Counted from the stretch's first letter, positions 12,284 through 26,154 are shown. The stretch: DNA of 64,000 bases from Quillaja saponaria (GCA_029379385.1 CM055610.1:17695422-17759421); one strand, 5' to 3'. Notes: generated by a model from the letters alone, not told the origin. Program-made: numbers and translations.

Positions 12284-15049
12284 TAAGTGTTCTTGGCTTT
12301 GTATATATAATATGAATGCGATTCACTTTTTAATTTATTGTATAAATTGTGTTCAAGCTCAAATTGAGACTTGTCTTAATTATATTCTAACTATCCTAAA
12401 TTATAAAATAAGTATGAGTAATGAAAAATTCATGGAGTTCCCTTTGACTCAGATTAAAATAATATGTGTTAAATTTGAGTAAGTGCTCTAATTCTGAGTG
12501 GTTTGTGAAATAATAAATAAATTATTATTATCTAATAAAAACTTTATTGGATGTTTTATGTATAATGGATTACATCTAATTTGCGTAATAATGTGTTTAG
12601 AATAAAATTAAAAATAAAATTTATTTTATTTTATATTAATTTTACAATTTATATTATTTAAATTTTAAAACCTAAACTTATAAAATTTAGTCTAATCCTT
12701 TATTTGAAATAAATGAAGTCAAACAAAAAAATTTATTTTAGTTTAAGTATTTTTTAATAGTACTCTAATTTTTTATTTTTTGAAACTAACATTAACCAAG
12801 TAAGACGTGAGATTCATTATTGATCAATAAACAAAAGATTAAATTTTGAAGAAAAGATTTGAAGTTAGTTAGGTGATTATGTAAGATGAAATTGTGACTT
12901 TTTATCGATTTATGTAAGTGAAATTTTTTTTGTAATATTAAAATAATCAAAATGTAGGTGAGACAAATAATAACTCATATTAAATAAATTTATAATTAAA
13001 TGAAAATAATTTCTAATTAGTATCATTAAAGTACTTGTTAAGATCTTATAAATAAAAAATTTATAATATTTATTACGATATTTAATAAATAAATTATTAA
13101 TTTTAAAAAAATTAAGATAATATTTATTATAAATTAACAAATATTATCAAAAAAAAAAAAAAAAAATCTTAAATAAAATATTGATTTGAAATGAGATCAT
13201 TTCATTTATTAGGTTGCAAACGAACCAAGTGATCAGATAAAAAACTTTATACAATTGGATCGTGACAAATTTGGACCAGTCTAATGTAATCCCTACAAAT
13301 TTTGACAAAATGCGAATTAGTCATTAATCCAGATCATGTTAACATTGTAACCAAACAAGCCCATCTATCATGTTCACCATAGTCACATCACACACAAATC
13401 CCAATATTTCAACCAAGTCTCATCACCGTCCAATCACAATGAAGCGTTGACTATTAAACAGTAAACCACAATTATGAGAGAACTTAAAAGGAAATTACAT
13501 AAAAGGATAGATTTAAATTTCAAAACAAATATACAATGATAACTAATATTAATATATTTTTAAAAAATAAAATTGGGAATAGAACAAAATTGTACGGACG
13601 AGCAGAAACTAAAGTCCAGTCCCGTAAAAATAGGTATTGTTGTCCTTTCACGCACTCACTTTCTCCATTATTACAATTTCTTGAGCTCCGTGCCTTGTCC
13701 CACCCGCGTTGTTTCTTTATTATTTAGAAATTTTTTTTTTTTTAGAAATTAATAAAATTCAAGAAAATAATAATTAACTAGTAAAAATTAAACATATATT
13801 TTTAATTTATATTTTCCCAGACTGGCATAAAAAAGTAAACCGAGTGAGAAAGTGAGACAGTTCAGAAATTTGCCACAACAAACCCCAACAGCCAAACACA
13901 TACATATACTGTACATGACTACAAGTACTACTACAACCCTTTCAAAAATCAAAAAGCGGCGCTTCCAGTACCTTCTCTTACCCTCAAGAGTAAATTTGCC
14001 AAACCGTGTATGACACGCTCATAGTCCTTTCTCTCCGTCAGCCTCTTTTGTTACAGCGCAAATCTAGTTCGACCACCTACGCCTTTTTTGTCCTAGAGAT
14101 CGCACATTACGAAGTTGTCTCGAGCCCTTCTAAACCTGACCCCACCCGGCAATACATAAAGCCGCGATCTAGGTAGTTGTTGCTTACCAACATTGTCACA
14201 GACATTCTCTCCCACTCGCATATTTCCACACGCGCCCATTCTACAATTTACACAATTTTTCATTAAATATTTAATTACGAATATTTTTTAAATTGTCGTT
14301 TGTATAATTATTATCATGTGACCCAGCTATAACGAGGACTCGCATGGGATCACGTTGGATTTTGCAAATTGTTTAGATTTAAAAGACCTACTGCTACTAC
14401 TACGCTGTAGTCTTGACAGCCTTTATAATACACGTGGCGCGATCGTTATGTATTATTCTGAAGCAGTGAGTTTTCTTTTGATCTGGGATTATTTTACTTT
14501 TCAAAAAACCCCCTTGAGTTCCCTATACATTCTCCTTGAAGTCCTCGCCTTCTAAACGAATTTGTTTTTGAGTGTTGTGGTTTGGCTGAGGTTAAGTGTT
14601 GTCGTTTTGTTGTACCCAAAAAAAAAAATTAATAATAATAATAATAAGTGTTGTCGTTTTGGAAGGAACACACACATTCAAATATTATCATCTCCTAGTA
14701 GGGTGGTGAGGGGTGATCAGTGGCCCCCTACATATACAAGATCAGAAAGGCCCGGCCCTGGCCCTGGCCCTGGCGCCCCCCCTAATTGTAGTGTGCCACC
14801 TCTCTCTAATTGGTGATAGTGATTGGTAAGTTATGGAAAAGACTCCATAGTTATGGGTTATGGCTAATGTCTAATGGCCCCCCTCATACGCCAACCACTT
14901 AAGTACATCCTCTCTGAACTTTCTTATTTTTCCTGCAAAGCTAATTGGGGACCCTTTTGACCAAATGGTAGAGTTTGATTCTAACTAATTAACATGTCTA
15001 TACCCTATACTGCATAAAAATAGATTAATGACAAAAAAAAAAACATATT

Positions 15050-16210
15050 TTCGTGCATACCGTTATAAATTTTATTATTATATAATTTTATTTAATTATT
15101 ATTTTATTTTAAATTCACTATAATTTTTATTACCTACATCTTCTCCATTTAATTTCAATAAAATTATAATTATTTTACAACTATTAGTTTTTTTTTTACT
15201 AATCATCTTAATATTAATGAATTTATAGATTCTTAATAATTATATGTCAATAATAAATAAGATTGAGTTTTATATATATATATATAATTTATACATAATC
15301 AAAGCTTTTCTCAAATTTATGAATTAAAAAAAATATTAAGAGTATAGTTTTCATAATTATAATATTATTTTTTAAATTTTTAATTCATAAAATAAATATT
15401 TTTCAATAATTAAATGTCAATAGTAGTTAAGATTGAATTTCTCAATATTTTTTGTATAATAAGATTCTAATAATTATAATATATTTAATTTTGTTCTCTC
15501 AAATTTATGAATTAAAAATTTTAATTACTATGAATTAAAAAAAATTAAGATTACAGTTTTCATGATTAATATTGTTTTTTTTAATTTTAATTCTTCGTAC
15601 ATCTTAAGAATTAAAATATATACATATATTTATGAATTTAATTTTTTTGTTAAATTTATCTATTTGTTTATAAATATAAAAAAGATTTAGTGAAAAAAAA
15701 TATTTTCTTTTTAATATTACATAAATATTTTTTAATTGTTATTTTGTTTCAAATAAAATTTTTTTATTTTTATTTCTTCCATATTTTTTATATTTTAATA
15801 TTAATAAGATGATAATTGCTGTATGAATATTGATTGTTTTTTGTCCTTATATTTTTTAATATTAATAAATCTTAAATTTTTCAATAAGTATATAACAATA
15901 GTAATTAAGATTGAATTTCTCAATTTTTTTTATTTAATAAGTTACAAATAATTATAAAATTATAAATTTAAATTTAAAAAGACTATGAATTAAAAAAGTA
16001 TTAAGAGTATAGTTTTTATGATTATAATATTATTTTGTTAATTCTTTTTCTTTATTTAAAATTTAAACAAATTATATGCTTATATTATGAATTAAATTTT
16101 TTATTAGATTTATCTATTTATTTAATATAATTAGTATAGAATATTATTTGTTATAAACTATATATCATGAATATGATTTACTTGTGCCACGAAATTTAAT
16201 AAATATATAA
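15050..16210 (+). repeat. Degenerate AT-rich repeat related to Helitron modules at 38-41 kb
   Basis: A module reading 'attaagagtatagttttcat..attataatattattttt' recurs near 15340 and 16000, and again near 40420 and 40690. The stretch near 16175-16200 ('gatttacttgtgccacgaaatt') resembles the Helitron 3' end seen intact at 39697-39727. It is probably an old, broken Helitron copy or copies. The boundaries are approximate. Confidence 0.4.
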
Positions 16211-17288
16211 TTGTTAATTTAATTTACAAATATGTATAAAAAGGAAGTTTTCCTTCAACCATAAATTAATTTGTTACCAATATTACAACTACAATAAGAA
16301 TTCATTGTGATTATTAACTCAATTGATTAGCTAACTTTTTTATTTTTATCTTAAAAAGGTTTCTATGAAATACACAACGGGAATATTTTTTATTTATTTT
16401 TAGAAACCTTAGAATGAGGGTGTGTCCCTTCAAATGTCTCAAGCTCATTTCCCTCAGGATCTTAACCCCATCGATACCTTCCAACACTTCATAAGATAAA
16501 AGGCCATATTTGGGCCTGCCTTGTTTGGTCAGCCTAACTAATTCAAACGCTTAAGAAGCTACGTTATAGGCTTCAATTGCTGCATTGACCCACTACTTAA
16601 AAAGTAGTTGTGTTCATAGGGATCAAGATTAGTAAAACATACAAAATTTTGTGAAGAAAAATTAGCCTAAAAGATTGATAAATTTAGTGGAGCATATTGT
16701 TAATCGCAACTCTTCAAATTAACTTTTGTTTCAACTTTCAATTAAAAAAAATAAAAAAATAGAGGATTCTTAATCCATATTACAAGTACATTGTTATATT
16801 CATAACAATGTGTGTTAGTAACCCGTTAAGGTTTTTTTTTAATGAAATAAAAAGGTAGATAGAGTATCCCGTACACTGAAAAAACTCTAGCCGTATTTAT
16901 GTTGAGGCCGAATCTAAAATTTAGTTGAGGTAGGTTACAATTATTTGTGAGAACTAAATTTACCACCAACTGCAGACTGTGGTAAAAAAAACTCGAACTC
17001 ATTCTAGTTTCTTGGGTTCCTTTTGCGCAACAACAACCCTCTATTGGTAGTAACCACTTAAGCTTGATTAAAGGTTAGTGATTTTTTGTTAGAAATCCTC
17101 TATCAGACCATATTTAACAATGATATTCTCCATAAGGAAAAATAATTTGAGGGTACAATTGAAATTTTTTTTATTTTTTTATTTCTCACTAGTATCCAGC
17201 CTAATCTTTGTTGGAGGATTATATATATATACATGAAATTGATCAAGGGGGGATTTCTCTTTATCTAATTCCTTTGCAACCTATAAAC

Positions 17289-17852
17289 CTACGTGGAGAA
17301 ACCTATTTTATACTCTGAAATTGTTTCAAGCTTGGGTGACCATATTTGCTCCTTACACCCAACAAGCTGTTCAAAATGCTTTTGCAACTCTGGTGTGCTG
17401 CAAAGAAAACTTTTATTGCTAGAATCAATTTCTTTACCTCTTGTAATTAGGCTTGTGATAAACTCTGGCATAACCTTAATCAAAACCTTTCCATTTGAAC
17501 CTTTCATGTACTCAAAAGGGCATTTCCCAAATTTCACAGGAGACTTCTTTTGAGGACTTGAATTTAAAGCAGAGAGCGAAGAAGCCGATAACATCTTGCA
17601 AGCAAAGCGATTAATGGGAAGAACAAAGTAGGTTTGGCCATGCATGAGCTCATCATCCATGGCTAAAACCGGTAACCGATGGCCGATATAGAAGAAGTCT
17701 GCATGACATACCATCTTGTCGGGGAACTCAACCATGATCTCGCCGGCAATGTGTTTCCCTTTAAGGATTCTTGTTGTTCCTTCCCAATAGATTAGTTTCA
17801 CCCATGATTTAGGGTTTTGTTGAAAACACGAAGATACCACTACATTTCCCAT
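17289..17852 (-). CDS. DUF4228 (PADRE-type) domain protein
   Basis: A single-exon frame of 187 residues starting MGNVVVSSC. It has the layout of plant DUF4228/PADRE proteins: an N-terminal MGN start, a hydrophobic and basic first third (VKLIYWEGTTRILKGKHIAGEIM), a central YFVLPINRF block, then a low-complexity Ser/Lys linker and a variable tail. The glycine at position 2 fits N-myristoylation, which would place it at a membrane (inference). Members of the family are induced by pathogens and abiotic stress; the biochemical role is unknown. A GA-rich tract (17868-17890) lies just upstream of the start and probably belongs to the leader. No close coding neighbour. Confidence 0.85.
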   Translation of the reverse strand: MGNVVVSSCFQQNPKSWVKLIYWEGTTRILKGKHIAGEIMVEFPDKMVCHADFFYIGHRLPVLAMDDELMHGQTYFVLPINRFACKMLSASSLSALNSSPQKKSPVKFGKCPFEYMKGSNGKVLIKVMPEFITSLITRGKEIDSSNKSFLCSTPELQKHFEQLVGCKEQIWSPKLETISEYKIGFST

Positions 17853-19498
17853 TATTTATTTGTAAAAAGAGAGAGAGAGAGTTAGAGAGTGGTTGGGTTT
17901 TGCTGGATATGGATTATGGAATAAGAGGAAGAAATGGTGGGTTATATACAAAGGAGAAGAAGTTGACTGAGATAAAGTCAACATTTGTTTCATACGTAAA
18001 TAGTCTAGTCGGTGCATGGTCTGGTCAGCTATGCCGGCTTTGAATCTCTCTCCATCTTACATATTGTGGCTTTCAACACTTTTTAGACTTGTATTACAAG
18101 TTCACAGTATCTTTGTGGTTAAACTCGTGATCATTTCAACCAAATTGTATCCAAATTTAAACTCATCATCACTCCTAATTTCTTATAATAACTACAAGAA
18201 AATATAATCTTACTATGTTATTGATATCATAAATTTTCTAGTGTGTGAATGACTTATTTTTGACCGGACTAAACAGATAATTAGTCGAGATACGCGTAAA
18301 GTAGTCTTAATACATATAACTGCTAAGTTAAATAAAAAAATGAGTGATGCCTTATTTGTCATCAAGGATAATAAAAAGATTGTGTGCTCATAATTAATCA
18401 CACAAATTATAAAAACTTAATGGTTGATAATATATTAATTTTAGAATCTAAGTATTTATAAAATTATGAGAAATTATCAACAAGAATATTATTAATATTA
18501 TTAGCCACCATATTTTACTACACAACACTTACTTGTAAATTTCCTTGTATATGATAAAATGTGTGATATAAATTAATTATACACCTCAATATGATGGGCG
18601 CCTCAGTTTCTTTCTTGTAGTTGTGGGCATGTGATAAATATATTAATAGTACTAGAGTTAGACATTTATTTGTAAAATAATCTACTAAAATTTTATATAA
18701 AAATATTTTATTATAATAAAACAAAAAACATAAGCAATTCAATAACTCTAAAAATATAATAAAAATTTATATGATACGAAAAAGAATATAAGTTTACTTC
18801 ATTAGTCTTATAATAAAAAAAGTAAAAGAATTATCTAACTTAAAAATAAATAAAAAAAGAATAAAAACTTAAAAAATTAATATCATATTGTAATATAAAT
18901 ATTTTTTCAAAAATATTAGGGACCATGGCTATCTTCGATTTACTCATTCCTTGTATGTTAAATCGATAGTAGGTTGATAATTTATTAGTTAAATTAAAAA
19001 GTCAAAATTTTGAGGTCAGTAAAAAGATAAAATGTAAAAGTCAATATAATTAGGACTGTAGTTTTGCGCAAAAAAAAATAAAAATGGAAACTTTTCTTCC
19101 CTGATAGCTATTTGACCTTAATTTTCAAATATTTTTGAGGACGAAATTACCCCTCTGACATCTTCTGAATTTCAGAAGGGTTGGTAAATTGTAACGGGTC
19201 ATTAAAAACTTGTTCTGAAAAAAAAGTGATTAGAAATTTATTTCTTTGGTAGTTGGTAATACATTGCAAAAGAGAATTTATTTCACGTGTTACGTACAAT
19301 ACTTATTCTCATTCTATGAATAACTTAATGCTAGCTTATCATAATATCTTGGCTAAATTCATTTTAAATAATTAATAAATCTTAACTCAATTAATCAAAA
19401 AAACATAGTAATTTAAAAAGAGTTGAGAAGGCAGAGATCACCTAAAAAAAAAAAAAAGAAAAAAAAAAGAAGGCAGAGATCCAAGTTTAAAACTTGGA

Positions 19499-20195
19499 CT
19501 TAGGGTATTCATTACATTATTTAACTATATCAATCCAATCAAATTGAACCAACTTAATAAGATTGATTCAGATTTTTTGTTGCTTGAATTGGATTAGTCT
19601 GGTCACCTCTATCCATTCATTTATTAAATTGGATTGGTTCATGATTTTTAAGGTGAATGTTCCAATTTATTAATAATATATATATATATTTAGATATCTC
19701 TAAAAGTTAAAAAAAAAACCAAGAATCAATCTATTATAGAATATTCATCCTGACCTAATCAATTACTAATCATTAGTGAGCATTCAATATTAAATAGTAA
19801 TATGGCATAGAATATGTCAAATTCAATTCGCAAATGTCTATATATAGGTGCCAGAATAAGCCAAATTCTGCTTGTGCTATGATTTATAAACTTAAAATTA
19901 TTTAAATTACTTCATTTGAATATCTAAGACCATGCATCTATCACATTTTAATTTATGTATCGTGTTATGAGTTAATTACATTTTGTAAATAACTAAATTT
20001 GTAAATTAACATGCTCAAGTAAAGGCATAATCCAATCAATCTAATTCAATTCCATCCTAAATTCATAGATTGGATTGGACTGATTTCAAATTCTATATAA
20101 TTTGAATTGGTTCAAAAACATTTTTAGAATTAATTAAATTGGATTGGTTCAAAAATAACCTTTAAACCAATCCAATTTGACGCACAGAACACCGT
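19499..20195. mobile_element. Probable hAT-like non-autonomous element (MITE)
   Basis: The segment starts near 'agggtattcatt' and ends near 'cagaacaccg'; the ends are imperfect inverted matches of the GGGTGTTC type common in plant hAT elements. Both sides contain many copies of a short motif (TTGGATTGG or its complement CCAATCCAA), plus in the complementary halves 'ggttcaaa'/'tttgaacc', as expected for subterminal repeats. No ORF. An 8-base target duplication could not be confirmed. Confidence 0.4.
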
Positions 20196-20974
20196 TACTT
20201 GAACTATAGATTTGCAAGATACACAATCAGCAAAGAAGAAGAAGAAAAATTCCATTTAATCTGAGGTTTTAAAAAAATAAATCACATAAACATTTTTAGT
20301 TCCAACATAGATAACCTGATTGTGACCGAATAAAAAAATGAATAGTCAAGATAAATTGATATTTGCATAAACTGATCTGAAAACCATTAAATAAAAAATA
20401 AATCAAAGTTTTGTAGACAATATGTAGGTTATAGAATCATGTCATTTTCCAAAGGCAAAATAAATTGGCAACTACGTATAAACAATATGCTACTGTTCCG
20501 TCATCAATCTACTGTATATACCCCTGCAAGTTGATTAGGGGAAAAAGTCCACTTAGTGACCGAAAAAGAATCACTTGAATGAATCAAAGCAAGCAATTTG
20601 TATAGAATCTATTGATATCAACTGGCCTACTATTTCCCATAAAATGAAAATTGTAAAAAAAAAAAAAAAAAAAAATAAAAAATTGACCTCTCCATACTAT
20701 CTCCCATATACAATTAGTGTGTTTTGCTAGGTAGCATTTACTGCACGTTAGCTGTGGTAACTGAAGACATGGAAACCGTTGTTGCCTACCACAAGTTAAG
20801 AGGTTCCCTGGCAACCCTGCAACATGAGGAGAATAATTAAGCCAGTAAAGCTAACTAGCTTCATAGCATCATTCACCAGAGAACGTTTTTCAATGACACA
20901 TTAACAACAAAGATGCCTTACCTCAGAACTAATTCTCTTGCTCAGCTTGAAAAATCTGTCCCAGTGTTCACCAA

Positions 20975-21148
20975 GTGATGCTATAGTCATCCTGCAACTC
21001 TAGATACATCCACATCCATGCTATAGGGTATAGGACAATTAGGTCTCACCTGCCCAAGTTTTAATATAGTGATGCCGCAGCCAACGGTCATGCTGCAACT
21101 CAGCTGTTCTACATCCATGTAGCCTATAGGAGCAATTAGGTTTCACCA
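20975..21148. repeat. Diverged ~93-base direct duplication
   Basis: Two adjacent related stretches share 'gatgc', 'tcatcctgcaactc'/'tcatgctgcaactc', 'acatccatg' and 'caattaggt(c/t)tcacc' in the same order. Non-coding. Confidence 0.55.
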
Positions 21149-23748
21149 GAATAAAAGCGATTTGTGTTGCTTTACCAAGTCTGAGAATTGCTAATAACAA
21201 TGAAATTATGACTTGTTGAGTTAAGCAGAAAAATTGCAGAACATCAGTTTCTTGAGTGAAGCCAGAACACCTTTAAACTAGTTTCTCCAGTAAAGCATCA
21301 GTTATTGATGAAAGTTCCTTCAAAAACATCATTGCGGAGATTCATTAAGATAAAAGCATCAGGGTCCATGCTCAGCAAACTATATTTGGGAACTAAAGCT
21401 TTTACATTCCTTGAGCATGCATGAGATAAACCAATACTGGTTTGTATAACCTGAAAATCTTGACTGTCCTTGACGCAGCTAGCATTCTCTATCCCTTGAA
21501 AGTAGGGCACATGCATAACAGATTAGGCAATATCACTCTCACTTGCAACAGTAAACAAGGCACAGATTAATTAGTTACAACTTACACCATAGATAATCAT
21601 TAACACAGTCAAAGGAATGCACCAAAAAACACCCAATGAATTAGAAAGTAATATTTTGCCCACTCTAACTTCACACAGATAAAAAATAATATTCAGTTAC
21701 TACGTTCTAAACCTCCAAAGAATAAGAAGGAACAAGAAAAGCCTGATATCTTTTGAGACCTATCCAGTCCCAGATAATCAGATCCAGAATCTAATTACAA
21801 AATCACCACACAATAAACAAGATAATGTAGTGAGGAAGTCTAAGAGATCAAAAGCCCAATGTTTAACAAAAAATAAAAGCCAAACTCTCTTGTAGAATGT
21901 GATCTCAACTACCATGCTGTCATCGTGCACGGTACTCATACATTGAACTTCATAACATAAAAAAATATGTTCTTCTCCTAATACATAACATAAAGAATTA
22001 CTAATAATAAAAGAAGGCAAATCTGATTTCCCATTGTACTTGGACCAAATCAGCAATTAATTTAATCATCAAATAGACAAAGAACATAATGACATCTTCA
22101 TATCAATTGCAACATAAGCCTAATTCTAGTAGGAATAGAATACCAGCTTCTAAGTCTAATAAGAACAAGGAACGATGGTAAATTGATAATTCCATGATAA
22201 TAAACAAATTCCCAAGTAACAGGAAACCCTAACATTAATGAATATTCGGATTATAACCCCAGAAACCTGAAACCTAACAAGGAACCTGAATAACTATTAA
22301 AAAACTGATATACATAACATTGGTGTCTAAGATGATTTAATTTTACAAAGCACTGTGGTTAATCTACTTGCAACATTCTAAATCATTTATGTAAGTCTCT
22401 TCTCTCTTTTGCAATGGGGCTCTGCTTATTTTGATCCTCCACATTAGTGCAAGTAACATGAACTCCAAGATGTTATAACCATCCTTACAATGCCAGACCA
22501 GAACTAAAATCAGCAAGTGATCAACATTAATGAATAATAGACCACAGAATAATTGTCCAGAAGTTCCATATTTTTTAGCAAAAAATAAAAAAGAAACCTT
22601 GAGAACAAGCTTTAAGGCTGGAATATTCTAATTTTACTTGAGGCAGTTTTCCAATTTCTTTACTAGGTAGCTACCAGACTTTAAGACCAAAAGCACATTT
22701 GCTTGGAACAAGCATCTAATGATCTAACCCTTTGCCCTCTGCTGGTCAAGCAATTGACTCCGATCAGTTGATACATGATAGAGAGGGCTGTATGACATTT
22801 CTATTCAGCGAAGCATTAAACACATCATATCAAATCAGTTATACCAATGATAACTAACTACAGCTTCACCAAACTTTTACAACACCTGCACATAAGAAAC
22901 ATTCTTAGAATACGTTTTCATGCTTAATATATCTACAGCCTTTAATTGTAAAACTCATAAATACTATTTTCATACTCCATGAATCAACAGCCTTCATGTG
23001 TAAAACTTGCCAAACTAAAACTGATGCAGCAAAACACGATATCATAAATAAATAAAGTTAGAAATATAGAGATTACCAATGTATATCAAACTCTCGAGCA
23101 TATAGAAAAAAGACACTAAGTGAACTTAATTATTAAGTCTAAAGAAGAATGGAATTGCAAGGAAGACAAGGGCGAAAATCATCTAACTGAGATAGAACAG
23201 AGAACTAGAAGTTCACAAATAGATGCTGACTTACAGAAACAATAACTTGCTTACCTCTAAGGTCTAGGATTTTCAACTGCTCTTCTGATAGCTCTTTGAA
23301 CTAAGGTGGTGATCCTAGCAGTTAGACTCTCCAGTTTAATATTCCTAGTCCTTCTAAAAAACAGGAAAATAACCTAGTAAGAATACTTAAAGATGAAGAT
23401 TATCACAAAATAAACACCTCTATGAAATATTCAACGACTTATCGCAAGTATAAGTAACCTCACCTTCATAATGAGTGAGTAACTGTGCATGTCCAGTAGT
23501 AGACTCCAATGTCCAATTTTGTGCATCCTTTGATCAATCCAGTTTCTGTACATTCTCTGGTCACTTTCACAGCTTACATATGAGTGAATAGATCATTACA
23601 AGACTCCAGTGCCGCAAATTAAGATGAGGCCATAAAAAAGAACACGTCCATCCTTCAATGTATATCTTGGATGCAGATAATGGCCCTCTCTGCTTGTTTC
23701 CCAATTGACAGCTGCCCTCCTTGCTCCATCTTTGTAAGATTAAAGTAG

Positions 23749-26005
23749 TTAGAATTTATCATCTGGCACAAATCCCCTTTGCAGCATTGCATCATGGAAG
23801 CGAAATGCCTCTTTCAGGTTGTCCTGAGTGACATGTCCGTTTATCAATGATGTGTATGTTGATCTATCAGGATTGACACCTTTCTCAATCATCTTATGTA
23901 ATATCATTTCAGCTTCTCGCATTCTACCTTCTCTACAATATCCATTAAGGATTGCATTATATGTGATAACATCAGGCAATAGCCCCTGTTTCTCCATTTT
24001 ATTAATTAAGACAAAAGCTTTGTCGATGTTCTCCTCCTTCACAAAACCATTTACTAGAGTATTATATGTGATACTATCAGGAACAACTCCTTCCAAAGTC
24101 ATCTTGCTTAAGAACTCATCACCCTTGGACACATCATTTGACCGGCAGTAGCCCTTTATGACAGTGTTGCATGTAACCAGGGTGGGTTTGATACCTTTTT
24201 CAACCATTTCATCCCAAAACCTGAATGCCTCAGGCAACTGGCCCAAACTACAAAATCCATTGATTAAAATGCTAAACGAAATGTGATTGGGGAAAATTTT
24301 TCTAGAAATCATATCACTCCATAACTCCTTAGCTTTCTCCAGTTCACCCAATTTACAGAACCCATCCATTAGTGTATTATAAGTGACTATGTCAGGATTA
24401 AGGTTCCTTTGAGACATTGTCTTGAACAAGTTTAGTGCTCTAATCATATTTCCATCCTTACAATATCCATTAATGAGGGTTGTGAAAGAGTAGAAATCAG
24501 GAAATACTCCCCTTTCCACCATCTCATTGAAGAGCTCATCTGCATCAGTAAGCATCTTCTCCCTGCACAATCCATTCAATATAGTATTGTATGTAACCAC
24601 ATCCATAACACAGCCCTGCTCTAGCATTTCATTTTGCATCTTCAAAGCCTCTGACAAAACACCATTTCTACAAAATCCATCTATAAGAATAGTATAGATC
24701 ACAGTATCTGGAGTCAATCCAGAATTCTTCATATTCCTAAAATGCACTAATGCCTGATCAAGATGTCCATTCCTTGAGAACACCCCTATAAGGGAACTAT
24801 AACTGACTAAATCAGGAACAATTTCACTGGTGCAACATTTCATCAAAAATATTTCTGGCTTCAGTAACATTGTCCTTTCTACAACTCTCAACTAGCAGAG
24901 TGTTATAAGTGCTAGTATCGGGACTCACTCCAAGCATCGACATCTCAGCCAAAACCTCATTTGCTCTTGCATAGTTTCCCTTCTTGCATAGAACGTTTAT
25001 AATAGCATTGTAAGTGAAAAGGCCCGGTTTCAATCCTGTACCCATCATTAAACTCATTAATTTGAAAGCTTCATCTACAAGCCCATTACGGCAATGTGCA
25101 CTGATCAGTGTATTGTAAGTGACACCATCTGGAAAAACCCCCTTATCCTCCATGTTTGACAATAAAAACTTCACTTTATCAAATTTGCCGTCTTTACATA
25201 AGGCATTAACCATAATATTTAGTGTATAAACATTCATCTGCATCCCACTTCTAATAACTTCCCCATATATTTCCCATGCCAAATCTATCCAGCCAACCTT
25301 CACAAGTCCTCCGAGAAGACTATTACAAGCATTTATCGAAACACAAAACCCCTTAGTTCTCAACACACGAAAAGCCTCAGACCCTTCTCTCAATTTCCTA
25401 GCTTGCACATAAGTCCTTATCAACAAATCAAAAACTAAAGGATTTGATCCACAATTATCATAAGTTGAAACCAAAGACTCAATTATCTGAATCCGAGAAA
25501 CACCACTCTTCCTAACCATTCTCAGAATCAAAGCCTGTGCATCTGAGAGTCTCCTACTACGCACCAAAATGTGAACCATCGCACTAAACGACTGTGAAGA
25601 ATGCTTAAAATTAGGACAAATTTCAGCAATCAAATCAATAAATTTCTGACCTTGCAGCAAGTTTTCGCGACAACGATAAAGAACTTCAACAACAGCTAAT
25701 GGGTTTAACCGAAACAAATAATTACGCAATGGGTTATGATTACCTTGCTTTAAGCCCAACAAAATCTTTTCCACCAAAAAATTATGTGAGAGAGAAGTGG
25801 AGGAAACGGGTACTTCATTTTGACAGCTAAAGGTTGCTTCAAGTCCGGGAGCTGTGAGACCACAATTTGGGTCAGGAACAGCACAAGAAGAGTGGGAGTA
25901 AGGTCTGTATGGGATAGAGAAATGGGAATGGCTGGAAAGCTTTATGTAGTCTGCTGCAGCAGTTGCCAGACTGAGATTTCGGACCAGGAGACCTTGAGCA
26001 GTCAT
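23749..26005 (-). CDS. P-class pentatricopeptide repeat protein, At5g01110-like, with one frameshift
   Basis: An intronless gene read from 26005. About 16 PPR motifs follow a ~180-residue N-terminal part, with typical cores such as VTYNTLISAHCRNG and VTYNTLMDGFCKLGE, and the C-terminus ends LQRGFVPDDKF. Order, spacing and end closely resemble Arabidopsis At5g01110, about 730 residues. PPR proteins bind organelle RNA; plastid or mitochondrial targeting is expected but not provable here. The frame breaks once: after FDEMLHQ a TGA (24824-24826) appears, and the next motif (IVPDLVSYSSLI) continues in a frame shifted by one base. From 26005 to the stop is 2257 bases, one more than a multiple of three, so a single extra base accounts for everything. 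No other stop occurs. It could be a recent pseudogene, a translated split gene, or a sequence error. The tRNA-Asp gene lies ~150 bases upstream on the same strand. Confidence 0.9.
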
Positions 26006-26128
26006 TTGAAAATATAGGCAAGTACTGTATGCTCTAGAGGAGATCGCTTGCTTCTCTAGGAAAAACGATGAAACTCAAATTTTCAAGCCTGGCTCCGAAT
26101 AAAACAAAGGCAGAAGGGAAGGACTACC

Positions 26129-26146
26129 AAAAAAAAAAAAAAAAAA
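26129..26146 (-). terminator. Pol III terminator of tRNA-Asp
   Basis: Eighteen A on the plus strand, so 18 T on the minus strand, beginning 8 bases after the tRNA 3' end. This is a strong RNA polymerase III stop. Confidence 0.85.
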
Positions 26147-26154
26147 CATCACAA

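Larger units (their letters stand above)
9801..17288. other. Long AT-rich intergenic region
   Basis: No convincing gene. It holds a SINE-like copy (10600-10720), poly-A/T runs, a perfect 27-base tandem pair (12230-12283), a markedly less AT-rich island (about 13850-14830, with a GGCCCT microsatellite at 14754-14774), and from about 15050 to 16210 repeated AT-rich modules shared with 38.3-40.9 kb. Confidence 0.5.
17853..23748. other. Intergenic region; no supported gene
   Basis: 17.9-20.5 kb is AT-rich with a probable hAT-like MITE (19499-20195). 20.55-23.74 kb is less AT-rich, has a T-rich/A-rich tract at 20657-20676, and carries only short frames with no recognisable domain. It may be the transcribed 3' region, possibly with introns, of the PPR gene, but nothing proves this. 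A diverged direct duplication of ~80 bases sits at about 20975-21050 and 21068-21148. Confidence 0.45.

Noticed and set aside
14754..14774. GGCCCT repeat considered as telomere-like or structural element
   Set aside because: Only 3.5 units; an ordinary short microsatellite.
14355..14816. Frames of 66 and 84 residues in the less AT-rich island
   Set aside because: Low-complexity content (Gly-Pro repeat from the microsatellite) and no domain.
20584..22056. Several 70-90 residue minus-strand frames
   Set aside because: No recognisable motif, no splice-compatible continuation and no family resemblance.
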